Shown: positions 43,242 to 51,873 of the stretch, one piece after another
Numbering within the stretch: the stretch's first letter is position 1
How the letters are laid out: the number at the start of each line of letters is the position of its first letter
DNA from: Bacillus sp. NTK074B
GTDB taxonomy: Bacteria > Bacillota > Bacilli > Bacillales > Bacillaceae_B
DNA: 64,000 bases
Reading direction: 5' to 3'
Assembly (NCBI RefSeq): GCF_017303375.1
Contig: NZ_JAFKOH010000004.1
Span: forward strand, 62,001 to 126,000
The notes under the pieces: model-generated
The model's input: the letters and a program-made list of their open reading frames with translations, nothing else
The model's database searches: none
Told to the model about the DNA's origin: nothing
Translations under genes and position numbers: made by a program

Positions 43242-44219
43242 TTGAAAAAAGTAGTCAGTATGTTTCTTTTTGTCATGCTTTTAGTCGCAGGGTGTTCTAC
43301 GCCTATGACGAAAGAAACCAGTAAAGAAAAACAACAAAATATCGGTATCCTTCTCTCTGATACAGGTCTTGGGGATGGTTCCTTTAATGATTCCGCCTTC
43401 AGGGGGCTTGAACGTGCCCGTGAGGAATTGGGGATTTTATTTGATTATAGAGAAGCGCCGGATGGGGATTTCGAAGGAGCCCTGCAGGAACTTGTCAATC
43501 AGGATCATGAACTTGTCATTGGACTCGGGTTTTCGATCCAGGATGCCTTTGAAAAGGTGGCAAGCGAAAATCCAGATCAACAGTTCCTATTGATCGATGG
43601 GTTTTCAGAACTCGACAATATTACATCGATTACGTTCAAAGAACATGAAGGAAGCTTCCTTCTCGGTATGGTGGCCGCAATGAAATCGAAAACCGGCAAG
43701 GTGGGGTTCATCAGTGGGGCAGATGTTCCCGTCATACAGCGCTTCGAAAAAGGGTATGAACAGGGTGCTAAATATATCAATCCCTCCATCAAGATCATTA
43801 AAGATACGGCAAACAATTTTGGGGACGCCGAATTAGGGAAGACCATTGCAGAGAAACAGATGAAGCAAGGGGCGGATTTCCTTTATCCCGCTGCCGGTTT
43901 CACAGGCGTCGGGGCCATCCAGGCTGCACAGAAAGCAGGTGTCTTATCGGGGGGTGTCGATTCGGATCAATATTTCATTGCAGAAAAATCCGTTGTCACT
44001 TCCATGGTGAAAAAAGTCGACAACGCTGTTTTTAACATAACGGAAGAACTCATGACCGATCACAGTATTTCCCAGCATTCCTATGAACTGGGGCTTAAAG
44101 AAGATGGTGTCGGGCTTGCACCGATCCGGGTCGTGAATCTGTCACCGGAAGAAACGAAAAAACTGGAGGATGCTAAAAATAACATCATCTCAGGAGATAT
44201 CACGGTTAACATGCAATAA
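43242..44219 (+). CDS. BMP-family substrate-binding lipoprotein
   Basis: TTG 43242 follows GGAGG at good distance. The 325-residue product has a lipoprotein signal peptide ending LLVAGC (lipid-Cys about 17) and a BMP/PnrA-type periplasmic-binding fold: IGILLSDTGLGDGSFNDSAF, GLGFSIQDAFEKVA, GKVGFISGADVPVIQRFEKGY and GVDSDQYF. Such proteins usually bind purine nucleosides for an ABC importer, but no permease or ATPase genes follow; the next gene, 25 bp on, is a chemoreceptor. It may serve as the ligand-binding partner of that receptor. Confidence 0.9.
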   Translation: MKKVVSMFLFVMLLVAGCSTPMTKETSKEKQQNIGILLSDTGLGDGSFNDSAFRGLERAREELGILFDYREAPDGDFEGALQELVNQDHELVIGLGFSIQDAFEKVASENPDQQFLLIDGFSELDNITSITFKEHEGSFLLGMVAAMKSKTGKVGFISGADVPVIQRFEKGYEQGAKYINPSIKIIKDTANNFGDAELGKTIAEKQMKQGADFLYPAAGFTGVGAIQAAQKAGVLSGGVDSDQYFIAEKSVVTSMVKKVDNAVFNITEELMTDHSISQHSYELGLKEDGVGLAPIRVVNLSPEETKKLEDAKNNIISGDITVNMQ

Positions 44220-44244
44220 TTCTACCTAAGGAGCAATCGATCTC

Positions 44245-45903
44245 ATGGCATTAAAAAAACGTTTACTGATTTTGGGGCTGATCCCCCTCTTCCTTTCTAC
44301 CATTATCATAGGGTATATTGTCTCACAATTGATTTTACTGCAGAATTCAGCAAAGGAAGATGTGCAGGTGCTTCTGGAGACCGAAACCTTGAGAGGGGAT
44401 CTCATTGTGACAAAACAAGCCCTTTCGAATTACTCTGTCAACTCAACAGAGGAGAATAAGCAGATGGTAGAAAGTCTGTTGAAACAAACCTCCGCTCAGA
44501 TATCCGAATTGAACAAACTCATTTCAGTGAAAAATCAAAAGGAGACCCTTTCCTCTATAGAAACCAAATTCACCGATTTGAAATCGGCAACGGATGCCGC
44601 TCTCAGCGAAATGAATAAAGCGGAAATCAAACGGCAATCGATCCGGATTTCCGGGGTCCTGAATGATATGTATCTACTGAATAAACAAACAAACGAGTGG
44701 TATGAAAATTTATTGAAAGAGAATAAGAGTCAAATCCAATTTATCGTCTGGGCGTCGATCATCGGGTTTATTCTTACCATTTTCCTTTCTCTTACAGCAT
44801 CCAACCTTCTCACGAGAAGAATTGTCAAACCTTTGAACCGGATGGTGGATCATGCTGAAAAGATGGCCAATGGGGATTTAACGATCACCATCGATCCGGG
44901 CAAAGAGAAAAATAGCCGATTTGAGGTCGATAAGCTTCAAACTGCCTTTCATCATATGGTAGAAAACCTGAGGAGTACGGTTCAATCCGTCCATGACATC
45001 GGTATCAGAGTGGAAACATTCACACAAGATGTGAGTATGCAGATGACAAGTCTGACGGAAAGCAGCAACCAGGTGGCCCTTTCCACGGAGGAACTGGCCA
45101 AAGGAAGTCAATCGATTTCTGAGGATATCCAATCGACCGCTGCCCTTATGGCTGTGATGGGGGATGATTTCACTCATAATGTCGAGCAAAGTGCACAATC
45201 TTCCAAGAGCAGTAAAGTCGCATTATCATCTGTAGGAAACGGAAGAACTTCCTTAACGAAGCAGCAGGAATTCGCCAAGATGATCGCCGATTCTTCGACC
45301 TCCATCATGGATTCCGTTGAATCCTTCGCTCAATACACGGGAGAAATTGAAGACGCTGCACGGGCGGTCAGGGAAATTGCCGATCAAACCAACCTTCTTG
45401 CGTTGAATGCCGCCATTGAAGCCGCACGTGCCGGCGATGCCGGGAAGGGTTTCGCCGTCGTGGCCCAGGAAGTGCGAAAGCTAGCGGAGGACTCTTCCAT
45501 TGCAACAGAACGCATCGGCAGCATGGTCGGGAATATTAAACACGGTATTCAAACCATCATGGATGCTTCCCACAAAGGAAAGACCCTTTCTACCAGGCAG
45601 GTGGATTCCATGAACATAACGGAACAGGCTTTTGAAGAGATTTCCGGCAATGTCTCTACGATATATGATAATCTTACCCAGCTTGAGACAGGGATGCTTG
45701 CATCTTCCGAGCGGACCAACCAGGTAATCGCCGCCATAGAGAACATTTCCGCCATCACGGAAGAAACCGCTGCGGGTACGGAAGAAATTTCTTCATCGAC
45801 AGAGGAACAGCTCCGCTACTTTGAACGAATGAATGAACAGGTAGCAGAGTTGAATAAGATGACAATTGAAATGAAGAAGCAGTTGGAGAGGTTTACGCTT
45901 TAA
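44245..45903 (+). CDS. Methyl-accepting chemotaxis protein with HAMP domain
   Basis: A 552-residue receptor: membrane helix at about 7-27, an outer four-helix-bundle-like domain (about 35-165), second helix (about 170-190), HAMP ([20 protein letters not shown]) and a signalling hairpin with tip [30 protein letters not shown] precedes ATG. The 25-bp gap to the BMP lipoprotein gene, with no terminator, indicates co-transcription, so its ligand may be brought by that lipoprotein. A terminator follows. Confidence 0.92.
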   Translation: MALKKRLLILGLIPLFLSTIIIGYIVSQLILLQNSAKEDVQVLLETETLRGDLIVTKQALSNYSVNSTEENKQMVESLLKQTSAQISELNKLISVKNQKETLSSIETKFTDLKSATDAALSEMNKAEIKRQSIRISGVLNDMYLLNKQTNEWYENLLKENKSQIQFIVWASIIGFILTIFLSLTASNLLTRRIVKPLNRMVDHAEKMANGDLTITIDPGKEKNSRFEVDKLQTAFHHMVENLRSTVQSVHDIGIRVETFTQDVSMQMTSLTESSNQVALSTEELAKGSQSISEDIQSTAALMAVMGDDFTHNVEQSAQSSKSSKVALSSVGNGRTSLTKQQEFAKMIADSSTSIMDSVESFAQYTGEIEDAARAVREIADQTNLLALNAAIEAARAGDAGKGFAVVAQEVRKLAEDSSIATERIGSMVGNIKHGIQTIMDASHKGKTLSTRQVDSMNITEQAFEEISGNVSTIYDNLTQLETGMLASSERTNQVIAAIENISAITEETAAGTEEISSSTEEQLRYFERMNEQVAELNKMTIEMKKQLERFTL

Positions 45904-45910
45904 TAGACTG

Positions 45911-45938
45911 TGAGAATGTCCCATGATGGGGCATTCTC
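45911..45938 (+). terminator. Terminator of the BMP-chemoreceptor unit
   Basis: GAGAATGTCCC/GGGGCATTCTC stem with a small loop, then TTATTTTA. Confidence 0.82.
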
Positions 45939-46402
45939 TTATTTTACATTTGGAGAAGCCGTGGTTATTGGGCGTGTCACTGATTAAATAGGGGTTCGTG
46001 GATATATTGGAAGTCCCGCTGGTGAAAATATATTTTGCTGATACCCACTCCCTGCATCTGCCATACATCCCCACCCCATATGATGACAATCACCTCACAC
46101 CATTCCCCCACGACTCCCTTCCCCCGGTCCTTAACGACTAGTTTAAATCACCCCCTATCTTTATTACAGAACGTTTAAATTTTTTTAACGAACAAAAAAT
46201 AGAGGTCCGTCCCTACATACATGTGCGGGTATACAAAAAGCTTATATGAAGACCTTTTGTTTTTTGTTTAGCGCTTTCACTTCTGTCATACTTTGTAACA
46301 ATTTGTCGGTGGTAAATATCTCCACCTACACAACCCCCGAAAATCTCCTATACTGTATAGAAGGTTATACTGTCTAGAATTCTTATAGTTGGAGGAATAC
46401 TG
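45939..46402 (+). other. Gene-free region upstream of mreBH
   Basis: No ORF with a ribosome site. It holds a single AGGTCCGTCCC half-element (46203-46213) and, near mreBH, ACCCCC (46333-46338) and two TATACTGT repeats (46350 and 46365), one inside the palindrome TATACTGTATA. A SigI-type promoter is conceivable, since mreBH is SigI-controlled in B. subtilis, but the -10 does not fit clearly. Confidence 0.4.
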
Positions 46403-47407
46403 ATGTTATCAAACTCTGAAATTGGGATCGATTTAGGAACTGCAAATATACTTGTTTATAGTAAAAATAAAGGAATTATACTTAACGAGCCATCTGTTGT
46501 GGCCATCGACACTGAAAACAAAACGGTCTTGGCTGTTGGAACCGAAGCGAAGAGCATGATCGGGAAAACACCTGGAAAGATCGTGGCTGTACGCCCTCTA
46601 AAAGATGGTGTGATTGCCGACTTTGACGTGACTACTGAAATGTTAAAGCAAGTGATGAAAAAAGCGAGCAAAAAACTTGGATTCTCTATCCGCAAGCCTA
46701 CTGTTGTTGTATGTACTCCTTCCGGTGCGACAAGTGTCGAAAGAAGAGCGATTCAGGATGCGGTGAGAGGAAGCGGCGCGAAATCCGTGACCCTTATCGA
46801 GGAGCCTGTCGCTGCTGCAATTGGTGCTGACCTGCCTGTAGGTGAGCCTGTTGCCAACGTCATCGTTGATATTGGCGGAGGAACGACGGAAGTGGCGATC
46901 ATCTCTTACGGTGGCGTCGTCTCATGTAATACCATCCGTATCGGTGGAGACCAAATGGATGAAGATATCGTTCAATATGTGCGTAAACGTTACAATCTCC
47001 TCATTGGAGAAAGAACGGCTGAATTAGTGAAAATCGAAGTCGGTCACGCACTGATCGACCACGAAGAAAGAACAATGGATATCCGTGGACGTGACCTTGT
47101 GACAGGTCTTCCGAAAACCATTGAACTTTCATCAAACGAAATTCAGGATGCATTGAAAGAGTCTCTTCTACACATCTTGGAAACAATCCGTGCCACATTA
47201 GAAAATTGCCCTCCTGAACTGAGTGGGGACATCGTGGACCGCGGAGTCATCCTAACAGGTGGCGGAGCCCTTCTGAACGGACTTCAGGATTGGTTGAGCC
47301 AGGAAATCGTTGTGCCGGTTCACCTTGCCCCAAACCCGCTTGAATCAGTAGCCATCGGAACAGGACGCTCCCTATCCGTGATCCATAAATTACAAAAAGT
47401 AAAATAA
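46403..47407 (+). CDS. mreBH: Rod-shape actin homologue MreBH
   Basis: A 334-residue MreB paralogue that polymerises under the membrane and positions cell-wall enzymes (LytE in B. subtilis). Actin-fold motifs: phosphate 1 [13 protein letters not shown], phosphate 2 [15 protein letters not shown], adenosine [12 protein letters not shown]. The standalone position (no mreC/mreD) and overall similarity fit MreBH rather than MreB or Mbl. GGAGGA lies before ATG. Single gene with its own terminator; the ECF sigma operon follows. Confidence 0.92.
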   Translation: MLSNSEIGIDLGTANILVYSKNKGIILNEPSVVAIDTENKTVLAVGTEAKSMIGKTPGKIVAVRPLKDGVIADFDVTTEMLKQVMKKASKKLGFSIRKPTVVVCTPSGATSVERRAIQDAVRGSGAKSVTLIEEPVAAAIGADLPVGEPVANVIVDIGGGTTEVAIISYGGVVSCNTIRIGGDQMDEDIVQYVRKRYNLLIGERTAELVKIEVGHALIDHEERTMDIRGRDLVTGLPKTIELSSNEIQDALKESLLHILETIRATLENCPPELSGDIVDRGVILTGGGALLNGLQDWLSQEIVVPVHLAPNPLESVAIGTGRSLSVIHKLQKVK

Positions 47408-47411
47408 GAAG

Positions 47412-47445
47412 ATTCTATCCCCCATTCGATTGGGGGATATTTTTT
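47412..47445 (+). terminator. Terminator of mreBH
   Basis: ATCCCCCA/TGGGGGAT stem with a 6-nt loop followed by ATTTTTTAT. Confidence 0.88.
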
Positions 47446-47499
47446 ATGCCCAGCATCAAACCCAACTGTTTACCCCATTTACATTTTTTTCAAACGTTT

Positions 47500-47530
47500 G
47501 TGATCCAGATTCTTATTCCCCTCGTTAGCT
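47500..47530 (+). promoter_or_regulatory. ECF-type promoter of the sigma/anti-sigma operon
   Basis: GTGATCCA (47500-47507), 14 bp, TCGTTAGCT (47522-47530). The same bipartite sequence with the same spacing stands before the surface-protein gene (49373-49403). Written as TGATCC-N16-CGTTAG it has the geometry of ECF promoters, so the sigma factor probably controls its own operon. Confidence 0.8.
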
Positions 47531-47600
47531 TATTAAAATTGAGTTCCTCTCCGTTGTTTAGTATCCTTATTTTAAATATGTCAAAGATAAGGAGCGTATT

Positions 47601-48164
47601 ATGCCCAATGATCGTCAGGAAATAGAACTGTATCAACAAGTTTTGGCAAAAGATTCGACTGCATTACGACAGCTTTATCAGCAATACGAAAAACTGATTT
47701 ATTCATTCTCATATAAAATGACTGGAGACCGTGAGATAGCAGAGGAAGTAATCCAGGAGGTTTTCTTGAAACTCTGGAAGAAGCACTCTCCTTACGATCA
47801 CAGCAAAGGAAGATTCTCATCATGGCTGTTAACAATGACGAGAAACACATGCCTTGATGCATTACGCAGACGCAAAAAACATGAGTCTGTTGAATATATT
47901 GAGAAGGACTCCCTCCAGGTAACCTATGAAACTCCCGCCGATCAATTAGAGTGGAAAGAAAAAGGAACTGCGATCAGAGATTGTATCCAATCATTGAAGG
48001 ATGACCAGCAAAAAATCGTGCAATTGTTCTATTTTAAAGGATTGACTCAACAATCCATTGCTGAATCAACCGATACTCCACTTGGTACAGTCAAAGGAAG
48101 AATCCGTTTAGCCTTGAAACATTTACACACGTGTCTAAAAGGGAAAGGAGGTACATTCGAATGA
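47601..48164 (+). CDS. ECF-type RNA polymerase sigma factor
   Basis: A 187-residue sigma-70 family factor. Region 2 (LYQQYEKLIYSFSYKMTGD, EEVIQEVFLKLWKKH, FSSWLLTMTRNTCLDALRRR) melts the -10, and region 4 (LKDDQQKIVQLFYFKGLTQQ, GTVKGRIRLALKHL) reads the -35. AAGGAG precedes ATG. Its stop overlaps the anti-sigma start as ATGA. Upstream lies the proposed autoregulatory promoter. It is not clearly SigM, SigV, SigW, SigX, SigY or YlaC; the RskA-type partner places it among SigK/RpoE-like factors of Bacillaceae. Confidence 0.93.
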   Translation: MPNDRQEIELYQQVLAKDSTALRQLYQQYEKLIYSFSYKMTGDREIAEEVIQEVFLKLWKKHSPYDHSKGRFSSWLLTMTRNTCLDALRRRKKHESVEYIEKDSLQVTYETPADQLEWKEKGTAIRDCIQSLKDDQQKIVQLFYFKGLTQQSIAESTDTPLGTVKGRIRLALKHLHTCLKGKGGTFE

Positions 48165-48877
48165 CGATACAACCATGCGATCAATTATTGGATTACTACA
48201 ACGGTCATTTAACTGAACTTGAGAAAGCTCAATTTGAGAAACATTTAAAAAGCTGTGACCAGTGTCAGGAAGAACTTCATGAACTGGAACAGTTATCGGA
48301 ATATATGCCTTTCGCATCTGACGTTGTTGAACCTCCCAAAGACCTGGAAGACCGTGTTTTCGCTCATATTCTGGGTGATGAGAAACCGGCAGGCGTTGAA
48401 CCAATCAGGAAAGCGAAGAAGAACAGGAGATGGTTCCTGCCTTCTGTTGCCGCAGCATTAGCCCTTTCCCTTATCGGAAATGCCTACTTGTTTACCCAGC
48501 TTGAGGAACAGAACGAAGTAGTCGAACAAGCAACGATCGATCAAGTCGTCCAATATGTCGATCTCGCCGCCGTCAATGGCAACGCTAAGGGAACTGCCAG
48601 CATCATCAAGCAAGGAACACAAACGAGCATGGTGGTCCAGGCATCTGAACTTGAGGCTCTTTCAGATGAAGAAGTGTATCAGGTATGGCTCATTAAAGAT
48701 GAAAAGCCAGAACGAGCCGGAACGTTCGTCACCAGTAAGGATGGAAAAGGCTCCGTCGTATTCAAGTTCAATGAAGAATTCACGAAGAAGGATTGGGATA
48801 CGGTGGCCATCACCCTTGAACCCGATGCTGATAGTCAGCTTCCCCAGGGAGACATCGTGTTAGCGTCCGACATCTAA
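48161..48877 (+). CDS. RskA-type zinc-finger anti-sigma factor
   Basis: A 238-residue transmembrane anti-sigma factor. N-terminal ZAS zinc site with His and Cys in EKHLKSCDQCQEELHELE (residues about 30-48), one membrane helix around 93-113 (WFLPSVAAALALSLIGNAYL), and an outer RskA/anti-sigma-K domain (QVVQYVDLAAVNGNAKGTAS, VYQVWLIKDEKPERAGTF, VAITLEPDADS). It holds the sigma factor until an envelope signal triggers release. Translationally coupled to the sigma gene (ATGA overlap, RBS AAAGGAGG inside the sigma gene). Terminator downstream. Confidence 0.92.
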   Translation: MTIQPCDQLLDYYNGHLTELEKAQFEKHLKSCDQCQEELHELEQLSEYMPFASDVVEPPKDLEDRVFAHILGDEKPAGVEPIRKAKKNRRWFLPSVAAALALSLIGNAYLFTQLEEQNEVVEQATIDQVVQYVDLAAVNGNAKGTASIIKQGTQTSMVVQASELEALSDEEVYQVWLIKDEKPERAGTFVTSKDGKGSVVFKFNEEFTKKDWDTVAITLEPDADSQLPQGDIVLASDI

Positions 48878-48900
48878 AAAAAGTTTTACCCATCATGTTT

Positions 48901-48936
48901 TGCCCGTCAGTCCTTTACTGACGGGCATTTTTTCAT
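48901..48936 (+). terminator. Terminator of the sigma/anti-sigma operon
   Basis: TGCCCGTCAGT/ACTGACGGGCA stem with a 5-nt loop and a T6 run. Confidence 0.9.
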
Positions 48937-49138
48937 TTCCCTTCTCTATTAATTGAAGCAATTCGCCTATTTAAATGTTTGAGAAATTCGCACCAGGGAA
49001 CATAGTCCTATGAAACAAATGTTATACAAATATTGAACAAATATTTCACTTCTTTTAAGGGCGGTTAGTTAGGACTCTTTACTCTTTTTAAACGGATGGT
49101 CACAAACCATTTTGCTAGTCACCTACTTACTACGTTAG

Positions 49139-49260
49139 GGGGTGAAGGGAACTGCGTAGACTCCTACGGAAAACGGGCGTGTCGAGACCCCGGAAGCGGT
49201 TTTTGCTGAGGAGGCTCGGCCGAACGTCCGTGGAAAGCGGAGCAGTTCCCTTCACCCTCC
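49139..49260. repeat. Palindromic GC-rich intergenic element, copy 2
   Basis: Ends form a long inverted repeat: GGGTGAAGGGAACTGC (49140-49155) and GCAGTTCCCTTCACCC (49242-49257). The inner blocks AGACTCCTACGG, CGAGACCCCGGAAGCG and GTGGAAAGCGGAG correspond to copy 1 at 38222-38334, although the arms differ. No coding capacity. Confidence 0.8.
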
Positions 49261-49372
49261 TGCACCACAACCTAAATGACAGAGCATCGTCAATCTAAGT
49301 TTGGATGCAAATAGCAACAATCTTTGCGAAAACAGCCTTTCCAAAAGAATTGAAAAAAAAGTTTTTTAAAAA

Positions 49373-49403
49373 GTGATCCATGTTTCAACTTCTGTCGTTA
49401 GCT
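49373..49403 (+). promoter_or_regulatory. ECF-type promoter of the surface protein gene
   Basis: GTGATCCA (49373-49380), 14 bp, TCGTTAGCT (49395-49403), identical in both blocks and spacing to the promoter of the sigma operon. Transcription would begin about 25-30 bp before the start codon region. Confidence 0.8.
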
Positions 49404-49439
49404 CTATGAAAATAAAAAATCAAAAGGAGAGATTTACTC

Positions 49440-50792
49440 ATGAAAATGAAAAAAAGTTATTTAGCCGTCCCATTAAGTATGACACTACTGATTCCGACTG
49501 CGGGTGCAGTATCAGCACATAACGGTGAAGATCATTCTATGACGAAAGTAGATACGCCGGCAGGGGAATTAAGAACGACATTAGATCATTTACTTACTGA
49601 ACATGCCTACTTAGCCGTTGAAGCAATGAGACGCGGAGCTGAAGGCGCAGAAGATTTCGAGGCGGCAGCAGGAGCTTTAAATGATAACGCAGCCGACTTA
49701 AAAGGAGCCATCGCTTCTGTGTACGGTGAAGAAGCCGGTAACCAGTTCAACACGATCTGGACGAATCACATCGGATTCTTCGTGGATTATGTAAAAGCAA
49801 CAGGTGCGAATGACCAGGCTGCCAAAGATGAAGCCTTAGGCAATCTGGCAGGATACAAAGAAGAGTTCTCGAATTTCCTTGAGACTGCTACTGGTGAACG
49901 TTTGAAATCTGATAGTCTGGCAGAAGGACTTCAAATGCACATCAACCAGTTAATCGGTGCATTTGACAGTTATGTTGCCGGAGACTATGAAAAGGCATAC
50001 GAATATGAGCGTGAAGCAATCGGTCATATGGGCATGGTAGCAAAAGGACTATCAAGTGCGATTACGGACCAATATCCGGACAAATTTGAAAATACGATGG
50101 CGGTGACTCCGGCAACGGACCTACGCTCGACTCTTAACCATCTGTTAACCGAGCATGCTGCCTTAGCGACAATGGCCATGCAAAACGGAATCGACGGTTC
50201 AGAAGACTTTGACGCTTCCGTCAATGCCCTGAATGCCAACACGGAAGACCTTTCAGCAGCCATCGCATCCGTATATGGAGAAGATGCCGGTAACCAATTT
50301 AAAGACATGTGGTCAAAACATATCGGATTCTTCGTGGACTATGTAAAGGCAACGGGAGCCGAAGATGAAGCAGCTAAACAAGAAGCAATCAAAAACCTTG
50401 ATGGATACCGCGCTGAATTCTCTAAATTCCTTGAAACAGCAACAGACGGACGCTTGAAATCCAATGCCCTGGCAGACGGTCTTCAAATGCACGTTGAACA
50501 GCTGACAGGCGCATTCGACAGCTATGTAGCCGGTGACTATGAAAAAGCATGGGATGAAATCCGTATGGCGTATGAGCATATGTTAAACCCGGCAAAAGGT
50601 TTATCAGGAGCTTTCGCTGATCAATTCCCAGACAAATTCAAAGCGAACATGCCTTCTGAAATGCCTAACACGGGTATGGGTGGAACCGCTGACGGAAACG
50701 AATTCCCATTCGAATTCCTTCTTGCAGCCCTTCTGATCATTGCTGGTGGAACAACACTCGGAATGAAAAAATACGCTTCACACAAGCAATAA
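49440..50792 (+). CDS. Sortase-anchored surface protein with two helical-bundle repeats
   Basis: A 450-residue secreted protein: signal peptide (MKMKKSYLAVPLSMTLLIP, cleavage near AVSAHN), two homologous units of about 170 residues (about 37-205 and 220-390), then sorting signal MPNTG, a hydrophobic helix and a KKYASHKQ tail. Each unit repeats LDHLLTEHAYLA/LNHLLTEHAALA, HIGFFVDYVKATGA, LQMHI/LQMHV and DSYVAGDYEKA. The evenly placed His residues suggest a metal- or heme-binding helical bundle (inference). Strong RBS AAAAGGAGAG. Its promoter matches that of the sigma operon and the sortase gene follows. Confidence 0.88.
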   Translation: MKMKKSYLAVPLSMTLLIPTAGAVSAHNGEDHSMTKVDTPAGELRTTLDHLLTEHAYLAVEAMRRGAEGAEDFEAAAGALNDNAADLKGAIASVYGEEAGNQFNTIWTNHIGFFVDYVKATGANDQAAKDEALGNLAGYKEEFSNFLETATGERLKSDSLAEGLQMHINQLIGAFDSYVAGDYEKAYEYEREAIGHMGMVAKGLSSAITDQYPDKFENTMAVTPATDLRSTLNHLLTEHAALATMAMQNGIDGSEDFDASVNALNANTEDLSAAIASVYGEDAGNQFKDMWSKHIGFFVDYVKATGAEDEAAKQEAIKNLDGYRAEFSKFLETATDGRLKSNALADGLQMHVEQLTGAFDSYVAGDYEKAWDEIRMAYEHMLNPAKGLSGAFADQFPDKFKANMPSEMPNTGMGGTADGNEFPFEFLLAALLIIAGGTTLGMKKYASHKQ

Positions 50793-50806
50793 TCTTTAAC
50801 ATGAGA

Positions 50807-50833
50807 GGGACGGACCTATTATAGGTCCGTCCC
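50807..50833. repeat. GGGACGGACCT perfect hairpin
   Basis: GGGACGGACCT and AGGTCCGTCCC separated by ATTAT. No T-run follows on either side, so it is not an ordinary terminator; transcription may pass into the sortase gene, perhaps with reduced yield. Confidence 0.8.
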
Positions 50834-50866
50834 CCAGTGTGAAGATGAAAGGAGTGGCTTCACATA

Positions 50867-51505
50867 ATGTATACTATGAGGGTTGTACTGCTTGTGCTTG
50901 TACTAATGCCCATTTCCGCATGTTCTGCTGGAATGAGTTCAAATTCTACAGAACAACAGGCGAAGCCCCCCCATAAGCAGGAAAAACCGACCACTCAGAT
51001 GGCCAGTACCACCACCTCTCCTTCTCCATATGCAGATACCATTATTAAGGATGAAAGAAGCGGAATCGTTCCCGCTGCAATTGAAATCCCTGCCATTGGT
51101 GTCTCCACATCCATAGAAGCTGTTGGATTGAAGGAAAACGGTGAAATGGCCGTAACAGAAAGCTTTGAAACGACTGCATGGTATCAGGACGGATACAAGC
51201 CGGGTGAACCAGGAAATAGCGTGATTGGCGGTCATGTGGACAGCCGGAATGGTCCAGCGGTTTTTTATAAGCTGAACAAGCTTTCAAAGGGTGATGAAAT
51301 CACCGTAAAAAATAAAGAAGGTGAAGAGAGGACATTTGTGGTGATAGACAAGAAAGAATACCCGTGGGACGACGCACCTTTAAAATCAATCTTTGGTTAT
51401 TCCCCGGCAAGCTCCCTAAATCTTATCACCTGTACAGGTGACTTTGACCATTCTGCAAGGAATTACAGCAAGCGCCTGGTCGTCTACACTGAATTGAAAT
51501 CCTGA
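50867..51505 (+). CDS. Class F sortase with lipoprotein-type signal
   Basis: Transpeptidase that attaches sorting-signal proteins to cell wall. The catalytic set is complete: His123 (GGHVDS), Cys189 (LITCTGD) and Arg203 (SKRLVV). The 212-residue length and VPAAIEIPAIGV start of the domain fit class F. The N-terminus MRVVLLVLVLMPISAC ends in a lipobox, so it is probably a lipoprotein anchored at Cys19, followed by a Pro/Thr/Ser linker (about 24-60). AAAGGAGTGG precedes ATG. The likely substrate is the MPNTG protein encoded upstream. Confidence 0.92.
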   Translation: MYTMRVVLLVLVLMPISACSAGMSSNSTEQQAKPPHKQEKPTTQMASTTTSPSPYADTIIKDERSGIVPAAIEIPAIGVSTSIEAVGLKENGEMAVTESFETTAWYQDGYKPGEPGNSVIGGHVDSRNGPAVFYKLNKLSKGDEITVKNKEGEERTFVVIDKKEYPWDDAPLKSIFGYSPASSLNLITCTGDFDHSARNYSKRLVVYTELKS

Positions 51506-51593
51506 TGAAAGCAGCACGGAATCCCTCCGATGCTGTTTTTTTATGGATATTTTGAGAAGAAATAGAAATCCTAACAGTAAGGAAGGTGATACC

Positions 51594-51821
51594 ATGAACG
51601 AGGATCAATTGGAAGACCTGTTTGGCTTCTATGGATATGAGGATTTATACAAGAGATTCAAGACTCCCCTTTATGTCACCGGAATCATGGACGACGCCGA
51701 CGCCGAATTACTCGAGGATTTCTTAGAGAATTTTCAATTCGATCGTACTGTATTGTTCGATGAGTTCAGGTTTTGGTTCCAATATTTTGAAGTATCGAAA
51801 CGGCCGCCGTTTACAATGTAA
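51594..51821 (+). CDS. Small acidic protein, 75 aa
   Basis: ATG 51594 after AAGGAAGGTG. The acidic product is rich in Asp, Glu, Phe and Tyr (MNEDQLEDLFGFYGYEDLYK, DDADAELLEDFLENFQFD) and contains no membrane segment. No family recognised. It follows the sortase gene by 88 bp and ends at a terminator shared with nos. Whether it belongs to the sortase unit cannot be told. Confidence 0.7.
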   Translation: MNEDQLEDLFGFYGYEDLYKRFKTPLYVTGIMDDADAELLEDFLENFQFDRTVLFDEFRFWFQYFEVSKRPPFTM

Positions 51822-51832
51822 GTGACAACAGT

Positions 51833-51873
51833 AAAAAGCTGTCTTCTGCATAGAACAGAAAACAGCTTTTTTT
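51833..51873. terminator. Bidirectional terminator between the 75-aa gene and nos
   Basis: Stem AAAAAGCTGT(T)/AACAGCTTTTT with an inner TTCTG/CAGAA pair and T-runs on both sides. Confidence 0.85.

Noticed and set aside
46320-46402. SigI promoter of mreBH
   Set aside because: ACCCCC is present, but no CGAA at a convincing distance, so not listed as a promoter.
49139-49260. Insertion sequence or tRNA-like structure
   Set aside because: No transposase, no target duplication recognised, and no cloverleaf; better described as a palindromic repeat.
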